This document shows, one piece after another, positions 24,301 through 34,850 of a DNA stretch of 64,000 bases (its first letter is position 1; the number at the start of each line of letters is the position of its first letter). Under the pieces are notes generated by a model that was not told the origin of the DNA, did no database searches, and saw only the letters and a program-made list of their open reading frames with translations. Origin of the DNA: Liolophura sinensis (lineage: Eukaryota; Mollusca; Polyplacophora; Chitonida; Chitonidae); assembly GCF_032854445.1 (NCBI RefSeq), contig NC_088295.1, forward strand, positions 19,517,385 to 19,581,384. The letters are read 5' to 3'. Both the position numbers and the translations under genes were made by a program.

Positions 24301-27300
24301 TATTCTGTGAGGGAAGGATACAACCATTGACCACAGAATCAAGACAGGAAGGATGCGCTGTGAGGAAGGTATATGCTGTATGATAAGATATACAATCATT
24401 GCCTACGGGATCTTAAATTCGCCGACAGTTAAAAAAAACGGACATTTTGTGGAGAAGGTATAAACAGGCTCAAAAGTTGTCCAGAAGCAGAACTACGCAT
24501 TTTCATGAGCACTATACGGTGGCAACGGTGATAGGAATTATTGCCTATAGTGCACCTCGGCGACATCTTGCGGAGACAAAGACTAGTGTGCTGAGTCCTA
24601 ATGCATTTTATTATGCAGCACCTCCGAGGCTCTCCAACGTTGGAATGACGAGCGGTCTGTAGGCTCTGTTTTATCGCGTGTTGTGCGTAATCACCAGGGT
24701 AACAGAGTTTTACCATGATAACTATTTGTGTGCTCCAGTTTGTTGCGTGTTGTATAAAACTATGACAGCCATTACGATAATAACGACCTATATGTGCCAA
24801 GAATGTTACCACCCTGTGATATTTTCACAGGGATGGAGAATATAACAGTCATAGGGTAACGTTGAAAATATATTATTACTGAAAAATACAGTAACAGAAG
24901 AGATATACTGTATAAATACTTACCAATTGAAAACATTTGCGAATTCATTAAGTGAAAACTGCCACAGAAGAGCATTGCTACAGGGCGAGTTAGATCAAAG
25001 AAGAGTAGGTAGCCGATAGACAGGTCAAATATCAAGCCCACAACATGGACCAGGTACAGGTCGATTTGCTCCGTTGTCAAAATCAGCCTACAAGGTTAGC
25101 ATACGGATATGCAGATAACACATAATCTATGTCTTACAAGGCTGACATACGGTTACAGTCACAAAAAACAATCTATATCTTACAAGGTTAACTTACCGGT
25201 ACAGTCATAACACACCATGAATATCTTAAAGGGTTAGCTGACGAATACAGTTGTAAGACACTATCTGGATCTTAAACGGTAAGCTGACGGATACAGTCAT
25301 AACACACAATCGGTATTTTACAAGGTTAGCTAACGGAAACAGTCATAACACACAGTCTGTATTTTACCAGATTAGCTGACGGAAATAATCATAACACAAG
25401 TCTGTATTTTACCAGATTAGCTGACGGAAACAATCCTGACACGCAGTCTCTATTTTACAAGGTTAGCTGACGGAAGCAATCATAACACACAGTCTGTATT
25501 TTACAAAGTTAGCTGACGGCTACTGTCATAACACACAATCTATTTTACAAGGTTAGCTGACGGAAACAATCATAACACACAGTCTCTATTTTAAAGGTTT
25601 GCTGACGGATACAGTCATAACACACAATGTCTATTTTACAAGGTTAGCTGGCGGATACAGTAATAACACACAATCTCTATTTTACAAGGTTAGCTGACCG
25701 ATACAGTCATAACACACAATCTGTATTTGACAAGGTAAGCTGACGGAAACAGTCATAACACAAAATCTCTATTTTACAAGGTTAGGTGACGGATACAGTC
25801 ATAACACGCAATCTCTATTTTACAAGGTTAGGTGACGGATATAGTCATAACACAAAATCTCTATTTTGCAAGATTAGCTGACGAATACAGTCATAACACA
25901 CAATCTCTATTTTACAAGGTTAGGTGACGGATACAGTCATAACACACAATCTCTATTTTACAAGATAAGCTGATAAATACAGTCATAACACACAATCTGT
26001 AACTTACAAGGTTAGCTGACGGATACAGTCGTAACATACAATATATATGTATATCTTACAAGGTTATCTGACAGATACAGAGATAAAACACAATATATCT
26101 CATAAGGTTAGCAAACAGATACAGTCATTCCTTGCACTGACATACAAGTTTAACAGAATTAATTAAATCTGTACATGGCGACTGGTGCTCTCCAGGGAAC
26201 CATTTCCATCTTTAGGTGGAACATTGGTGCTCTCAAGGACACCATCAACAATGTTCGCAATTTACCAACATAATCTTACTAGTGAAAAAACATCTTAGGC
26301 GCTAAATGTCATAAGGATATACTGCAGGTTTCCCAGCTTGGACCTTACATGCTTTGATCGGAAAGGTAATCTCCGAAAACACTCGCAACTGGATATATTT
26401 ACGTGGATTATATTTTTGTTATCGGTACTTATTTATGGGAGAGAGGGATACAGCGCAGTGACGACGCTCCTCAATACGGTTAATGAAAATCCAAGAATTT
26501 TGCCTAACAATCAGCTATGTTTTGCGAACTGATTTCAGTGTATTTTCACTTGTATTAACAATACATATTAAAGGATATTGATTCCACATCACTTTAAGAA
26601 ATGGTAACTATCTGAATTATTACATAACACTTTTCTATGTTGCATGCTTAACAGCAGGAAATTCCGGATAATGTTACACTGAATGTTGAAAACTTTTCTA
26701 TGAATATACAATGCGCTGATTCGTGTACTCACTGGAAGGGGAAGAAGACCCAACTGTCTCCAAGACGCCTCAGCGAGTATCCACCCACCCAGTCCATGTC
26801 CAGCTTCTTCAAACCAGCCAAGAAATACACCAAGAAAAACTGTAATAAGAAACAATATAACCCATCGTATAATTTGTTGACACAAAAAAACGTGTGAAAA
26901 AGTTTGAACAATGGGAAAATGAAAAAGCAAATATGTGATAAGATATAGGATATTAGTGATGAGTAGCAAAAAATATATTTGTTTGATTCATGCTTAACGC
27001 CATATTAAAAAATTATTCACTAATACGTCGTTGGACAGGTATATGAAAGAAGGAAACCGCAGTGGCCGGAGGAAAGCACCGTGTCACTAACCAGATATAT
27101 AAACAGATAACAGAACTGGAGCCATTTCCATTTTAGTGAAGGTATAGAGGCACGTGGAGCTAAGTTTCAGCCTAGCGAGAGCTGTGTTCGAGTCATTCCG
27201 ATGACAAGTGAGCTGGGTAATATGTAGACAATTATTACTGTCTACGACAGACCTTTATAACCTTAAGGTTTTATGTTCTGTAGAAAGACACTCGGTTTTC

Positions 27301-29921
27301 TGGTGCAAGTGGTGGTTGACCCAGTCATTGTTAGTTAATGAACACTCCTTACCTCCAAACCACCATCGACAAACCCTCTTCTAACATAACCAAGTGGTTA
27401 CAACTTTTCAACTGAGTCAAACCGACTTCTGCCAAAGCTATGAAACAACAGTCTGTTTCGGCTTAGGGTAATTTCGTTCGTTTCCATTAGTTAATCTAGA
27501 TTAGCGGTTTCTAGATCCCCGTACAAGGAATTGCATTAAGTTTCGCAGAAGAGAATGGGAGACGACTACAAGCTACGGCCTCTGTCTGAGGAGAGTAGCC
27601 TGTTATCACAATACACTCACCTGTATTCTTAACACGGAGTAGTTCCACAGCGGCACGTGGGTGTGACGTTTACGTGGCCAGATCAAGCCGTCCACTGACC
27701 TATACACGTGCAAACGTAACATTTATGCTGATTCGTGTCAATCCCCAGTTAAACCAATTAATTAGTCACATAAACAGGTAAAATGGTCGTTATTTAAAAT
27801 ATTTTTCACGATAATGACGGAAAGACTCCAAACGTCCGTTACTTAAATGAATAGGGAAATGTACGACTAAAGTTAACTAAAGCATGCAGAGAGAACTTTC
27901 AAAGGACAACTTCGTTCCACATAACTGCTAATGATTAAATAGTTTCTAAGAAATAATGTTTACTTACACTGCGTTAAGAATACAACTGCATCTGGATTTA
28001 AGATCCATATTACTTTACAATTCTGTAAAGGCTGTAAACTAAGATGGTAAGTGATCAATGTATATGTAATCATGTAATGATGATAACTTACAGTTAAGGG
28101 CATAGACGAAGATCACTAGTATATGTATATATATATAAAATGTACCAGTATCTGTTGGCATCCGAGACCGTCAGGAGGGTTCCGGTCAGGCCAAAGAGAT
28201 AGGAGTGGTTATTCCATCGAGACTTGTCCAGCAGGAAGAGGTACCAGTAGGGTATGACGAACATCAAGCTACTCAGGCGGAAAAGCAATCCCAGCATGAC
28301 GCCAAAAGCTCCTGGAAATATGCACACATATAATAAGATGAAAGCTTCAAAGAAAAATGTCTAGGTCTAAATAAACATTTAATAGGTCTAAAACCCGATT
28401 GCTGTGAGGACATGATCTTATTCGGCGGGTTCTAAGCATACTCTACAGATCTTGAATGCTCAAAGTGAACTTATGTCTTCTCTAGCCATGTTCTTAATTT
28501 GCATCTATGTATATGTATAATCCTGCTGAGTCAAGCCAATAAGGTAAAACAATGCCTCATCACACGTTGTTTCATAGAAATTACTCTCCTCGCGCAGACG
28601 CACACAGTCTTCCCTCTACTATCCCAACTGAAAGAGCTCACAAATCTGGTACAGTTTACCGATTAACATATTCCTGAATGACCAATGCGCTAAAGTCCTT
28701 TCTGAAAGAAGACCGTTCCTCTGTCTGGTACAGGGGCCTCCGTGGCCCCAGGTGGTTAGTATGAAAGCGTGACTCTCTGATCCAGGGTCAATACCAATGC
28801 GGTCGCTGCGAATTTAAGTCCAGCTCATACTGACTTTTTCTCGGGCCGATCTGCCATAAACCTGCAGATGGTGGTGAGTTTCCCACGGTTTCCTCTCACA
28901 ATAATGCTGGCTGACGTCGTATAAGAGAAATATTCTTCAGTACGACGTAAAAACCCAATAAATAAATAAACAAACAAATATGTGTTGTGCACTTAACAAA
29001 AGAAATACATCAAGAACTGTCTCTTCTTCACACTGGTACTGAATGCTTTAGGTACACTGGGAGACAATGTTCATACTTTTCGTCAAAAGACCGCCACTTT
29101 AAGTAATGTTGGGACGAATTTCTCACCTAATGCCATACAGATGTACACCATTGCCATCCATTGTACTGGGAAAGGCTCAGAAAGTCGAACAGCGGGAAGT
29201 CACATCTGCCTGGGTCATCCCAAACTCTGATACGTGACATGCCTCTTTCCTGCACCGTGTCGAGTAGCATCAACAAACCTGTGCGAGCAGGTTCATGAAC
29301 AAGTACGAAGTGCAAAGTATTCTTTATAAGTGTACAAGATGTAAAAAAATAATGTGTGCCTCTAATGAATGGCGAAGTCAACTGTGGTTGAGCAATACTT
29401 CAAATTATTTTTGTACATCTTTTTTACGACGAAATGGCACACAAGCAATTATTTTCCAATGTGGTTTTATGCGACCAAAGTTTCCAAAGAGGTTTTAACT
29501 TTATTCTGAGTGTCTCGAAATGCATTAAAACTTATTTTTAAGAAGGTTTTACAGAAATTAACTGTCTTCAAAAAGATTCGGTAGACAAAGAAGTGGTATT
29601 CTTATCACAAAATTGAGGCCACCATATGTTAACCAATGGATTTATTTTGACATAGACTTGAAGTTCTTTAATGGCACATTACAGGATATAGGTGTATATA
29701 AGCATACCAAACACAAATCGCATCACACCCAAACAGGCCGGGTCCGTCGGTCTGTTCATTAGCTGCACGAACCGATCAACAGTAGTCAAATCCGACAAAC
29801 GGAAGCCAAATATTCGCTCAAATTTGTCTCGGCAACTCTCGACAGATCTATGATCTCGCCTCTTGCCTGGTGATGTTTCTATGCCTTGGTCATGTCTGGA
29901 GCCTACCAATGGGCGATACAT
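18360..29921 (-). CDS. GGCX: Vitamin K-dependent gamma-glutamyl carboxylase (15 exons)
   Basis: An ER multi-pass enzyme that carboxylates Glu to Gla, coupled to vitamin K epoxidation. Coding exons, 5' to 3' on minus: 29921-29708, 29278-29127, 28311-28146, 27699-27621, 26839-26733, 25087-24924, 24276-24104, 23450-23310, 22851-22720, 22425-22271, 21624-21446, 20568-20441, 19724-19574, 18991-18805, 18453-18360 (TAG). All junctions are GT-AG and phases match. Family blocks: LMNRPTDPACLGVMRF, PYWYLFLLDKSRWNNHSYLF, AGLKKLDMDW (second Lys corresponds to the human catalytic-base Lys218), [44 protein letters not shown] and GGPSCYM. Cys97 corresponds to human Cys99; an NVT sequon is conserved. Predicted length is 740 residues (human 758). 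Exon 2 carries an apparent one-base deletion at 29176-29183; only with that base restored do all exons sum to a multiple of three. The start ATG follows AG, so a 5'-UTR intron is possible. Confidence 0.95.
19288..19489 (+). mobile_element. SINE family A in GGCX intron 13-14
   Basis: Plus orientation, antisense to GGCX. It lacks the first part of the head, keeps box B (GTTCAAGTCC) and has an uninterrupted 3' domain GAAATATTCTTGAGTACGGC followed by AAATAAATAA. Part of the TTTCCCCC block is deleted. It lies between GGCX exons 13 and 14. Confidence 0.8.
19805..20270. repeat. About 30-bp tandem array in GGCX intron
   Basis: Roughly fifteen imperfect units built on AAGGAAGTACCAAGATTG with variable GCCATGCAAG or TCCAGCAAGC spacers. 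The array sits between GGCX exon 12 and exon 13 and ends about 80 bases from the exon 13 3' splice site. It generates long repetitive ORFs on both strands that I treat as spurious. Confidence 0.85.
22951..23126 (-). mobile_element. SINE family A in GGCX intron 8-9
   Basis: Same orientation as GGCX. The tRNA-like head and box B region are readable in reverse complement (GTGAGTTCAAGTCCAGCTC). The central block is shortened, and the element stops at the CCGCCGTCGTATACGTG block without the tail. Confidence 0.75.
25088..26130. repeat. 46-bp tandem array abutting the GGCX exon 6 3' splice site
   Basis: About 22 units of roughly 46 bp, core TTTTACAAGGTTAGCTGACG plus GATACAGTCATAACACACAA. The leftmost unit overlaps the 3' splice region of GGCX exon 6: on the gene strand the acceptor reads GCTAACCTTGTAG, and each unit carries GCTAACCTTGTAA. 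The array therefore makes up all the sequence just upstream of this acceptor, including any branch point close to it. Confidence 0.9.
28733..28979 (+). mobile_element. SINE family A in GGCX intron 2-3
   Basis: Plus orientation, antisense to GGCX. It opens with GGGGCCTCCGTGGC, has a diverged head, a recognisable box B (GAATTTAAGTCC) and a full 3' domain with (AAAT)n and CAAA tail. Many substitutions suggest an old copy. A still more worn copy may lie at 26990-27080. Confidence 0.75.
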
Positions 29922-30053
29922 CCTATGTGGAAATGCAAAATTAAAGTTTTTATATTTTCACAACATATTCAATAATTGTTCCCCCAGCCGCTCCCTACCA
30001 ATAACATTTATGTACAACAGAACAAGGTTATAGTAAAATAAGCAAGGACTTAC

Positions 30054-30313
30054 TATTTATTTGATTGGTGTTTTACGCCGTACTCAAGAATATTTCCCTT
30101 ATACGACTGCGGCCAGCATTATGGTGGGTGGAAATGGGGGAGAGCCCGGGGGAAATCCATGACCATCCGCAGGTTGCTGGAATACCTTCCTACGTATGGC
30201 TGGAGAGAAAGCCAGAATGAGCTGGGCTTGAACACACAGCGACCGCATTCGTGAGAGACTGCTGGATCATCACGCTGCGCTAGAGCGCTAACCAACTGAG
30301 CCACGGAGGCCCC
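30054..30313 (-). mobile_element. Full-length SINE family A
   Basis: The best complete copy in minus orientation, just upstream of the GGCX start exon. In reverse complement: GGGGCCTCCGTGGCTCAGTT (box A), a box B region, GAAGGTATTCCAGCAACC, TTTCCACCCACC, CCGCAGTCGTATAAGGGAAA, GTACGGCGTAAAACACC and a short AAATAAAT tail. A clear target-site duplication was not found. Confidence 0.85.
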
Positions 30314-32791
30314 TAAAGGCCTACTATGACTCACGTTTGTAAATATATTGACGTATCTGATTATATTTTTAAGCTGCATCCATTATATCGCTTGTACAGA
30401 GGAAAGTGGGACTGTATGCATGGCGTTTAACCCGGTGTCGTTTTCATGACCGGCAAAGCGAGATTGCCATAATGGTGGAAGTAAAGGTATCTTAAATGAG
30501 CTTCATGTACGACCACACAGGGGACCTGTGAGCGCCATCAACTGTTGTCACGGGACACGGAATCAGGCCAGCACCTCAATTTGTTATCTTAAGACTCAAG
30601 ATCCGTACCCGATTTCCTTCTGATGATGTGATATAGTAAAAAATACAAAATGAATGCTGCATATACGGTATAAAAATACAGTTCATCAGTATAGTGACAT
30701 ATAAGTGAACAATCCTTAAGTATGCGACGATAAACGATAAACAAATAAATAAATAAATAATGTTTTAGAGAAGGAAGCAGGACAGAGCCCTTGTATATTG
30801 AAAATTATCGCTCTCCTCCAGCTTATCTACCAAACGCCCTGACCTAAAGCCGCTGCCGAAGTACGATTTTAATTCATGGACTGACATTTGTGTGGGAGAT
30901 TTAATACTGCTATACATTTATACATATCTTGTGTCCCTACATGTGGATGCACTCACTTGTGGTTAATTCTTCAGCTAGTAAAGTTTCAGTTGCACTCGGA
31001 ATAACTAAGGTACATTGATAATAGCAGTCATATGTCACTCAAATGAGCAGAATTTAATTTTATGATCAACAAGTTTCGTGAAAGCAAAACTTTGCTTTTC
31101 TTACGAACAGTAAGAACAGATGGGTATGATTATCACCAGAGAGCATCGTCTGTGCAGCAAGATATAACAGGCTATATATATAGCCTACAACATTAGTTCG
31201 GTGTTAGTCTATAAAACAATATGGTACAAATCTGGTGACAACTAGATTATGTCAACCTACGGGCTACCTTTACACCTTGATTAATTACAGCCTCACCTGG
31301 TTTAGATGGATGGTACCTATAGGCTCTTTGAAGTAGATAAACCAGTAATGCACGTTGTAGAAAATCGTCACCGGACTTTAATATGGAACAGTTTATATTC
31401 TCCGTGTCAGTCTCTGTGAGTTTTTATAACTTCAGTCCTGTGCCCACAGAGACGACACAGCTCAATTGTCAATGGTCTGAATAAAACAAGTGCATACAGA
31501 TATGTATCTGTGAGACGCGCGGTGTCAGCCAAGCGTGTAGAAGAGCACGTATTCCCTCAGAAAATTCAGCAGCTCGCCACAACACTGGGCATTTAGATAT
31601 ACATGTAACAAAGCTGAAAAACTCTCATTGGCGGAGACGGAGCTACGAGGAGAAAATGAATCTGACAATTATATCTGGTATAATCAGTTCATTCATTTAC
31701 AGTTCTAATTGCTGTAAACATAACAAGCTATAAAGCGACACGCAGTAAAACTTTTGCGAACTTTCCCCCCTTTTTTGAACGGTAAGATGTGAACAGAATT
31801 AAGAGGTTGGTGTTTTGTGAAACGTTCGGCTAGGTTAGCGCTGAAATCCTGAATACATTCTCCTTATCTTAATTTAAGTTAGTTTTTTCACAAGCGCTAC
31901 ACTGAAGGATGACTAGACACAGAGAGATATTGCCTTGATGGACACCAAAATATTAAGATAATGACGAAAATCGTGAACATTGACACATCTATAGTTTACT
32001 CTGGGACATAATAATATTTAGTTAATATTAATATTGTTTTTAGGGTGTTTATTTGCCCTTCTGTGACTCATTCTATCTACATCAACAACTTTACGGAATA
32101 GTTACGCACTGGTTTAGATGAAGTTTTGTATTTCTGTTGGCACTATGTTAAGGGCCAGTCCGATAACACTTGTTGATGATTCGGGACAGGATTTTTAAAT
32201 GATTATTCACCGTTTAGATGTATGTATGCTTGGGGTTTCAAGTCGTACTCAACAGCCATATGAGCACTATAAGTCATTAGGTGTGTACATATACTGTCAA
32301 CTTGTGACACCATGCCTCCAAAGTGCTGCCGCCAATGAAGTATCCTGCCGAAGACACCCCACCCACTAACACTGTACTGACACCGGGCCTACCTCTCCTG
32401 TTTCCTTGCTCCAACCTTTCAGTGCTGAGTGCCAAGTGAGGCGGCAAGAAGTACCAAGCACCAAGTCTTTGATATGACCCAACATGGGTTTGATCCTTGG
32501 TCTCCCCACACTAAGCATTAGGCCACCGAAGCGGTCACCATTAAGATATATAGGACAGAAGTAAAGATTATTGCCTCTTTATCTGTATTAATCCATGGAA
32601 TTTGTAAATTTTCGTGAAGCGGAGAGTTGCACTCTGGGCTGAGTTTTCCTGTCTGTTCGTATGTTTGAGTGCACTTAGGCGTTGTATCTTGGTGTATAAA
32701 TCTACGCACAACGTTGTAGCGATTCAAAGGTGTTTTTTCTCTTCTATATATTGCATGCAAGCTATATGTGCGGTACATTCATGTGTTAGCA

Positions 32792-33201
32792 CGCCCGCGC
32801 GGCGAAATGACCTAGCAGCCTCTCGTCAAAGCGATCGCTTTGAGTTCAAGTCAAGCTCATCCTGGTTTCCTCTCCAGCCGTACCTGGGAAGGTATGTCAG
32901 CAATCTGCGGATGATAGTGGGTTTCCCGCGGGCTCTGCCCGGTTTCCTCCCACCAAAATGCTGGTTGTATACTCTCTAAAAACTATTGTGTACCAGTGGT
33001 ATACACAGTGTTGTGGCACAAATGCACATCCACATAATGTACCAGCAGTACACAAACTTTGTTATGCAATTAATGCATCCACATCGACTTGTGTATGTAT
33101 GTGTGGACCGCTGATACACGTGACATTGTGGATGAGCAAACTTGTACACAATCGTTTTTAGAGAGTACTGCGTCAAACACCAGTCATATAAAGAAATAAA
33201 C
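32792..33201 (+). mobile_element. SINE family A interrupted by a MITE-like insertion
   Basis: The SINE head and body run from about 32792 to 32967. The inverted-repeat element at 32972-33165 follows, after which the last SINE segment resumes (GTCAAACACCAGTCATATAA) to 33201. About 30 bases of SINE sequence around the CCGTCGTATAAGTGAAATAT block are missing at the junction. Confidence 0.7.
32972..33165. mobile_element. 194-bp MITE-like element with 22-bp terminal inverted repeats
   Basis: The left end CTCTCTAAAAACTATTGTG and the reverse complement of the right end match at 21 of the first 22 bases. Both ends are flanked by TA (32970-32971 and 33166-33167), as expected for a Tc1/mariner-type target duplication. 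There is no coding capacity. The assignment to the mariner group rests only on the TA flanks. Confidence 0.7.
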
Positions 33202-33552
33202 AAAATACATTCTTGTGTTTAAATGCATTGGTAACAGCAATGTAATACCCTTATCGATCCTGTTTATGCAGAACTATATGGTGACGAGTAATACACTCAT
33301 CTTTAATTAACATATAACACATTTATAGCACAGACTGCTGACGCCAAACTCAGTAAATTTTCCCTTTAATACTATGACGGTCAGTTCTATAAGAGAAAGC
33401 AATCGAAGTTCCCTTTCATAGCATGTGACAAAGTTACAGACGTACCCTATTCATAGAAGACAAGAGGTCTTTCAAGAACCTTACACAGAGCAATCAGCAA
33501 GATGAACGTTGTTGTAAGCTTATTGCAATGAATACCATTCACAAATTACCTG

Positions 33553-33821
33553 CGCGGGGCCTCTGTGACTCAGTCGGTTAGCGCGCTAGCGCAGCGTAAT
33601 GACCCAGAATCCTCTCACCAATGCGGTCGCTGTGAGTTCAAGTCCAGCTCATGCTGGCCTCCTCTTCGACGGTAAGTCGGCACGTCTTACAGCAACCTGT
33701 GGATGGTCGTGGGTTCTCCCGGTCTCCACCCGGTTTCCTCCCACCTTAATACTGGCCGCCGTCGTATAAGTGAAATTTTCTTCAGTACGGCGTAAAACAC
33801 CAATCAAATAAATAAATAAAT
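33553..33821 (+). mobile_element. Full-length SINE family A with 11-bp target-site duplication
   Basis: Reference-quality copy: box A in GTGACTCAGTCGGTTAGCGC, box B in GAGTTCAAGTCC, central GCAACCTGTGGATGGTCGTG, TTTCCTCCCACC, CCGCCGTCGTATAAGTG, GTACGGCGTAAAACACC and an (AAAT)n tail. CAAATTACCTG occurs at 33542-33552 and 33822-33832, a perfect target-site duplication, so both element ends are fixed to within a base or two. Confidence 0.92.
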
Positions 33822-34416
33822 CAAATTACCTGTCCAAGCCCTATAGTGTGGAGCTTATACGAGACTCGACAGGTGGTGCATTCCAATGTGAAAGCTGCCA
33901 CATTCAGTTCAGGAAACGTCCAACTCAAGATCGACACATGACAAACTGATCATCTTCAATGGAAGAGTTTAGATTACCCGATTAATGTCGTGGATAAAAA
34001 AAAAATCCCCCAAAATCCGCCGGAGTTATGAGAAAATTGTAGGCTTAATTATCATTATTCCGTACATAGGCGTTGCCGACCTTTCAGTATCCGGCAAATA
34101 TGGTTATAGCTAACACACCTGTATGTTGTGTCGCAGTTCAGAAAAGCAAGATCTGGATATTTAAGTACTCACAAAACATGCCTAAACGCGTAAACGACAA
34201 TATGTATATAGGATCCAAGACCTTCCGGGGCCTTGTTATCCGCTGGATCCTCTCCTCATTGGTTGGGATTGGGATCTCGTTCCCCCGCCCCCGATCTCTC
34301 CCGAGACACACACACATACACTTTTCATTTGCTTCCTACGGGCCGAACCTAAAATACGAATAGGGTATATAGGAAAGTACAATGTTCATTGGTCTTCAGG
34401 GTAAATTTACACATCA

Positions 34417-34530
34417 GGGGCCAATTTCATAAAGCTGCGTACATATACGGAATAAAACTACCGTAAGCAAAATTTACGGTGTAAATTTACGGTGTAAATT
34501 TTGCGTACGCAGCTTTATGAAATTGGCCCC
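34417..34530. mobile_element. Foldback/MITE element, 26-bp perfect terminal inverted repeats
   Basis: A 114-bp palindromic element. GGGGCCAATTTCATAAAGCT begins the left arm and its exact reverse complement ends the right arm; the arms pair perfectly over 26 bases (34417-34442 with 34505-34530). The interior contains a short direct repeat of TTTACGGTGTAAA. The flanks do not show a clear target duplication beyond one base. Confidence 0.8.
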
Positions 34531-34559
34531 AGAGCTGACTGGACGAGTACTGTTGCCAG

Positions 34560-34850
34560 GCTGCCTCTGACAATTAGCCACCGTCCTCCTCGTGGATGTT
34601 GTACTTCACACCTGCAGAAAGGTAAATTAGTCACCGTCCTCCTCGTGGATGTTGTACTTTACACCTGCAGGAAGGTAAATTAGCCACCGTCCATCTCGTG
34701 GATGTTGTACTTGATACCTGTAGGAAGGTAAATTAGCCACCGTCCTCCTCATGGATGTTGTACTCTATACCCGCAGGAAGTTAAATTAGCCACCGTCCTC
34801 CTCATGGATGTTGTACTTTATACCTATATGAAGGTCAGTTGGGCACATTT
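34560..34850. repeat. 53-bp tandem repeat, about five to six copies
   Basis: Units are built on AGCCACCGTCCTCCTCGTGG then ATGTTGTACTTTACACCTGC and AGGAAGGTAAATT. Related pieces (CGTCCTCCTGATGGATGT) recur at about 35235-35290, outside the main array. Confidence 0.85.

Noticed and set aside
25088-26130. CRISPR-like array
   Set aside because: The units are head-to-tail with no unique spacers and lie in a eukaryotic intron.
18360-29921. GGCX as a processed or decayed pseudogene because of the exon 2 frameshift
   Set aside because: It has introns, all splice sites are canonical, and 14 of 15 exons are intact. A second unrelated gene in the window shows the same kind of single-base loss.
32958-33203. 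Opposing 67- and 75-codon ORFs sharing YSLKTIVY
   Set aside because: The shared peptide is a consequence of the terminal inverted repeats of the MITE-like element.
34417-34530. Palindrome read as a transcription terminator or structured RNA
   Set aside because: Perfect arms, length and location in eukaryotic intergenic DNA fit a foldback transposon better.
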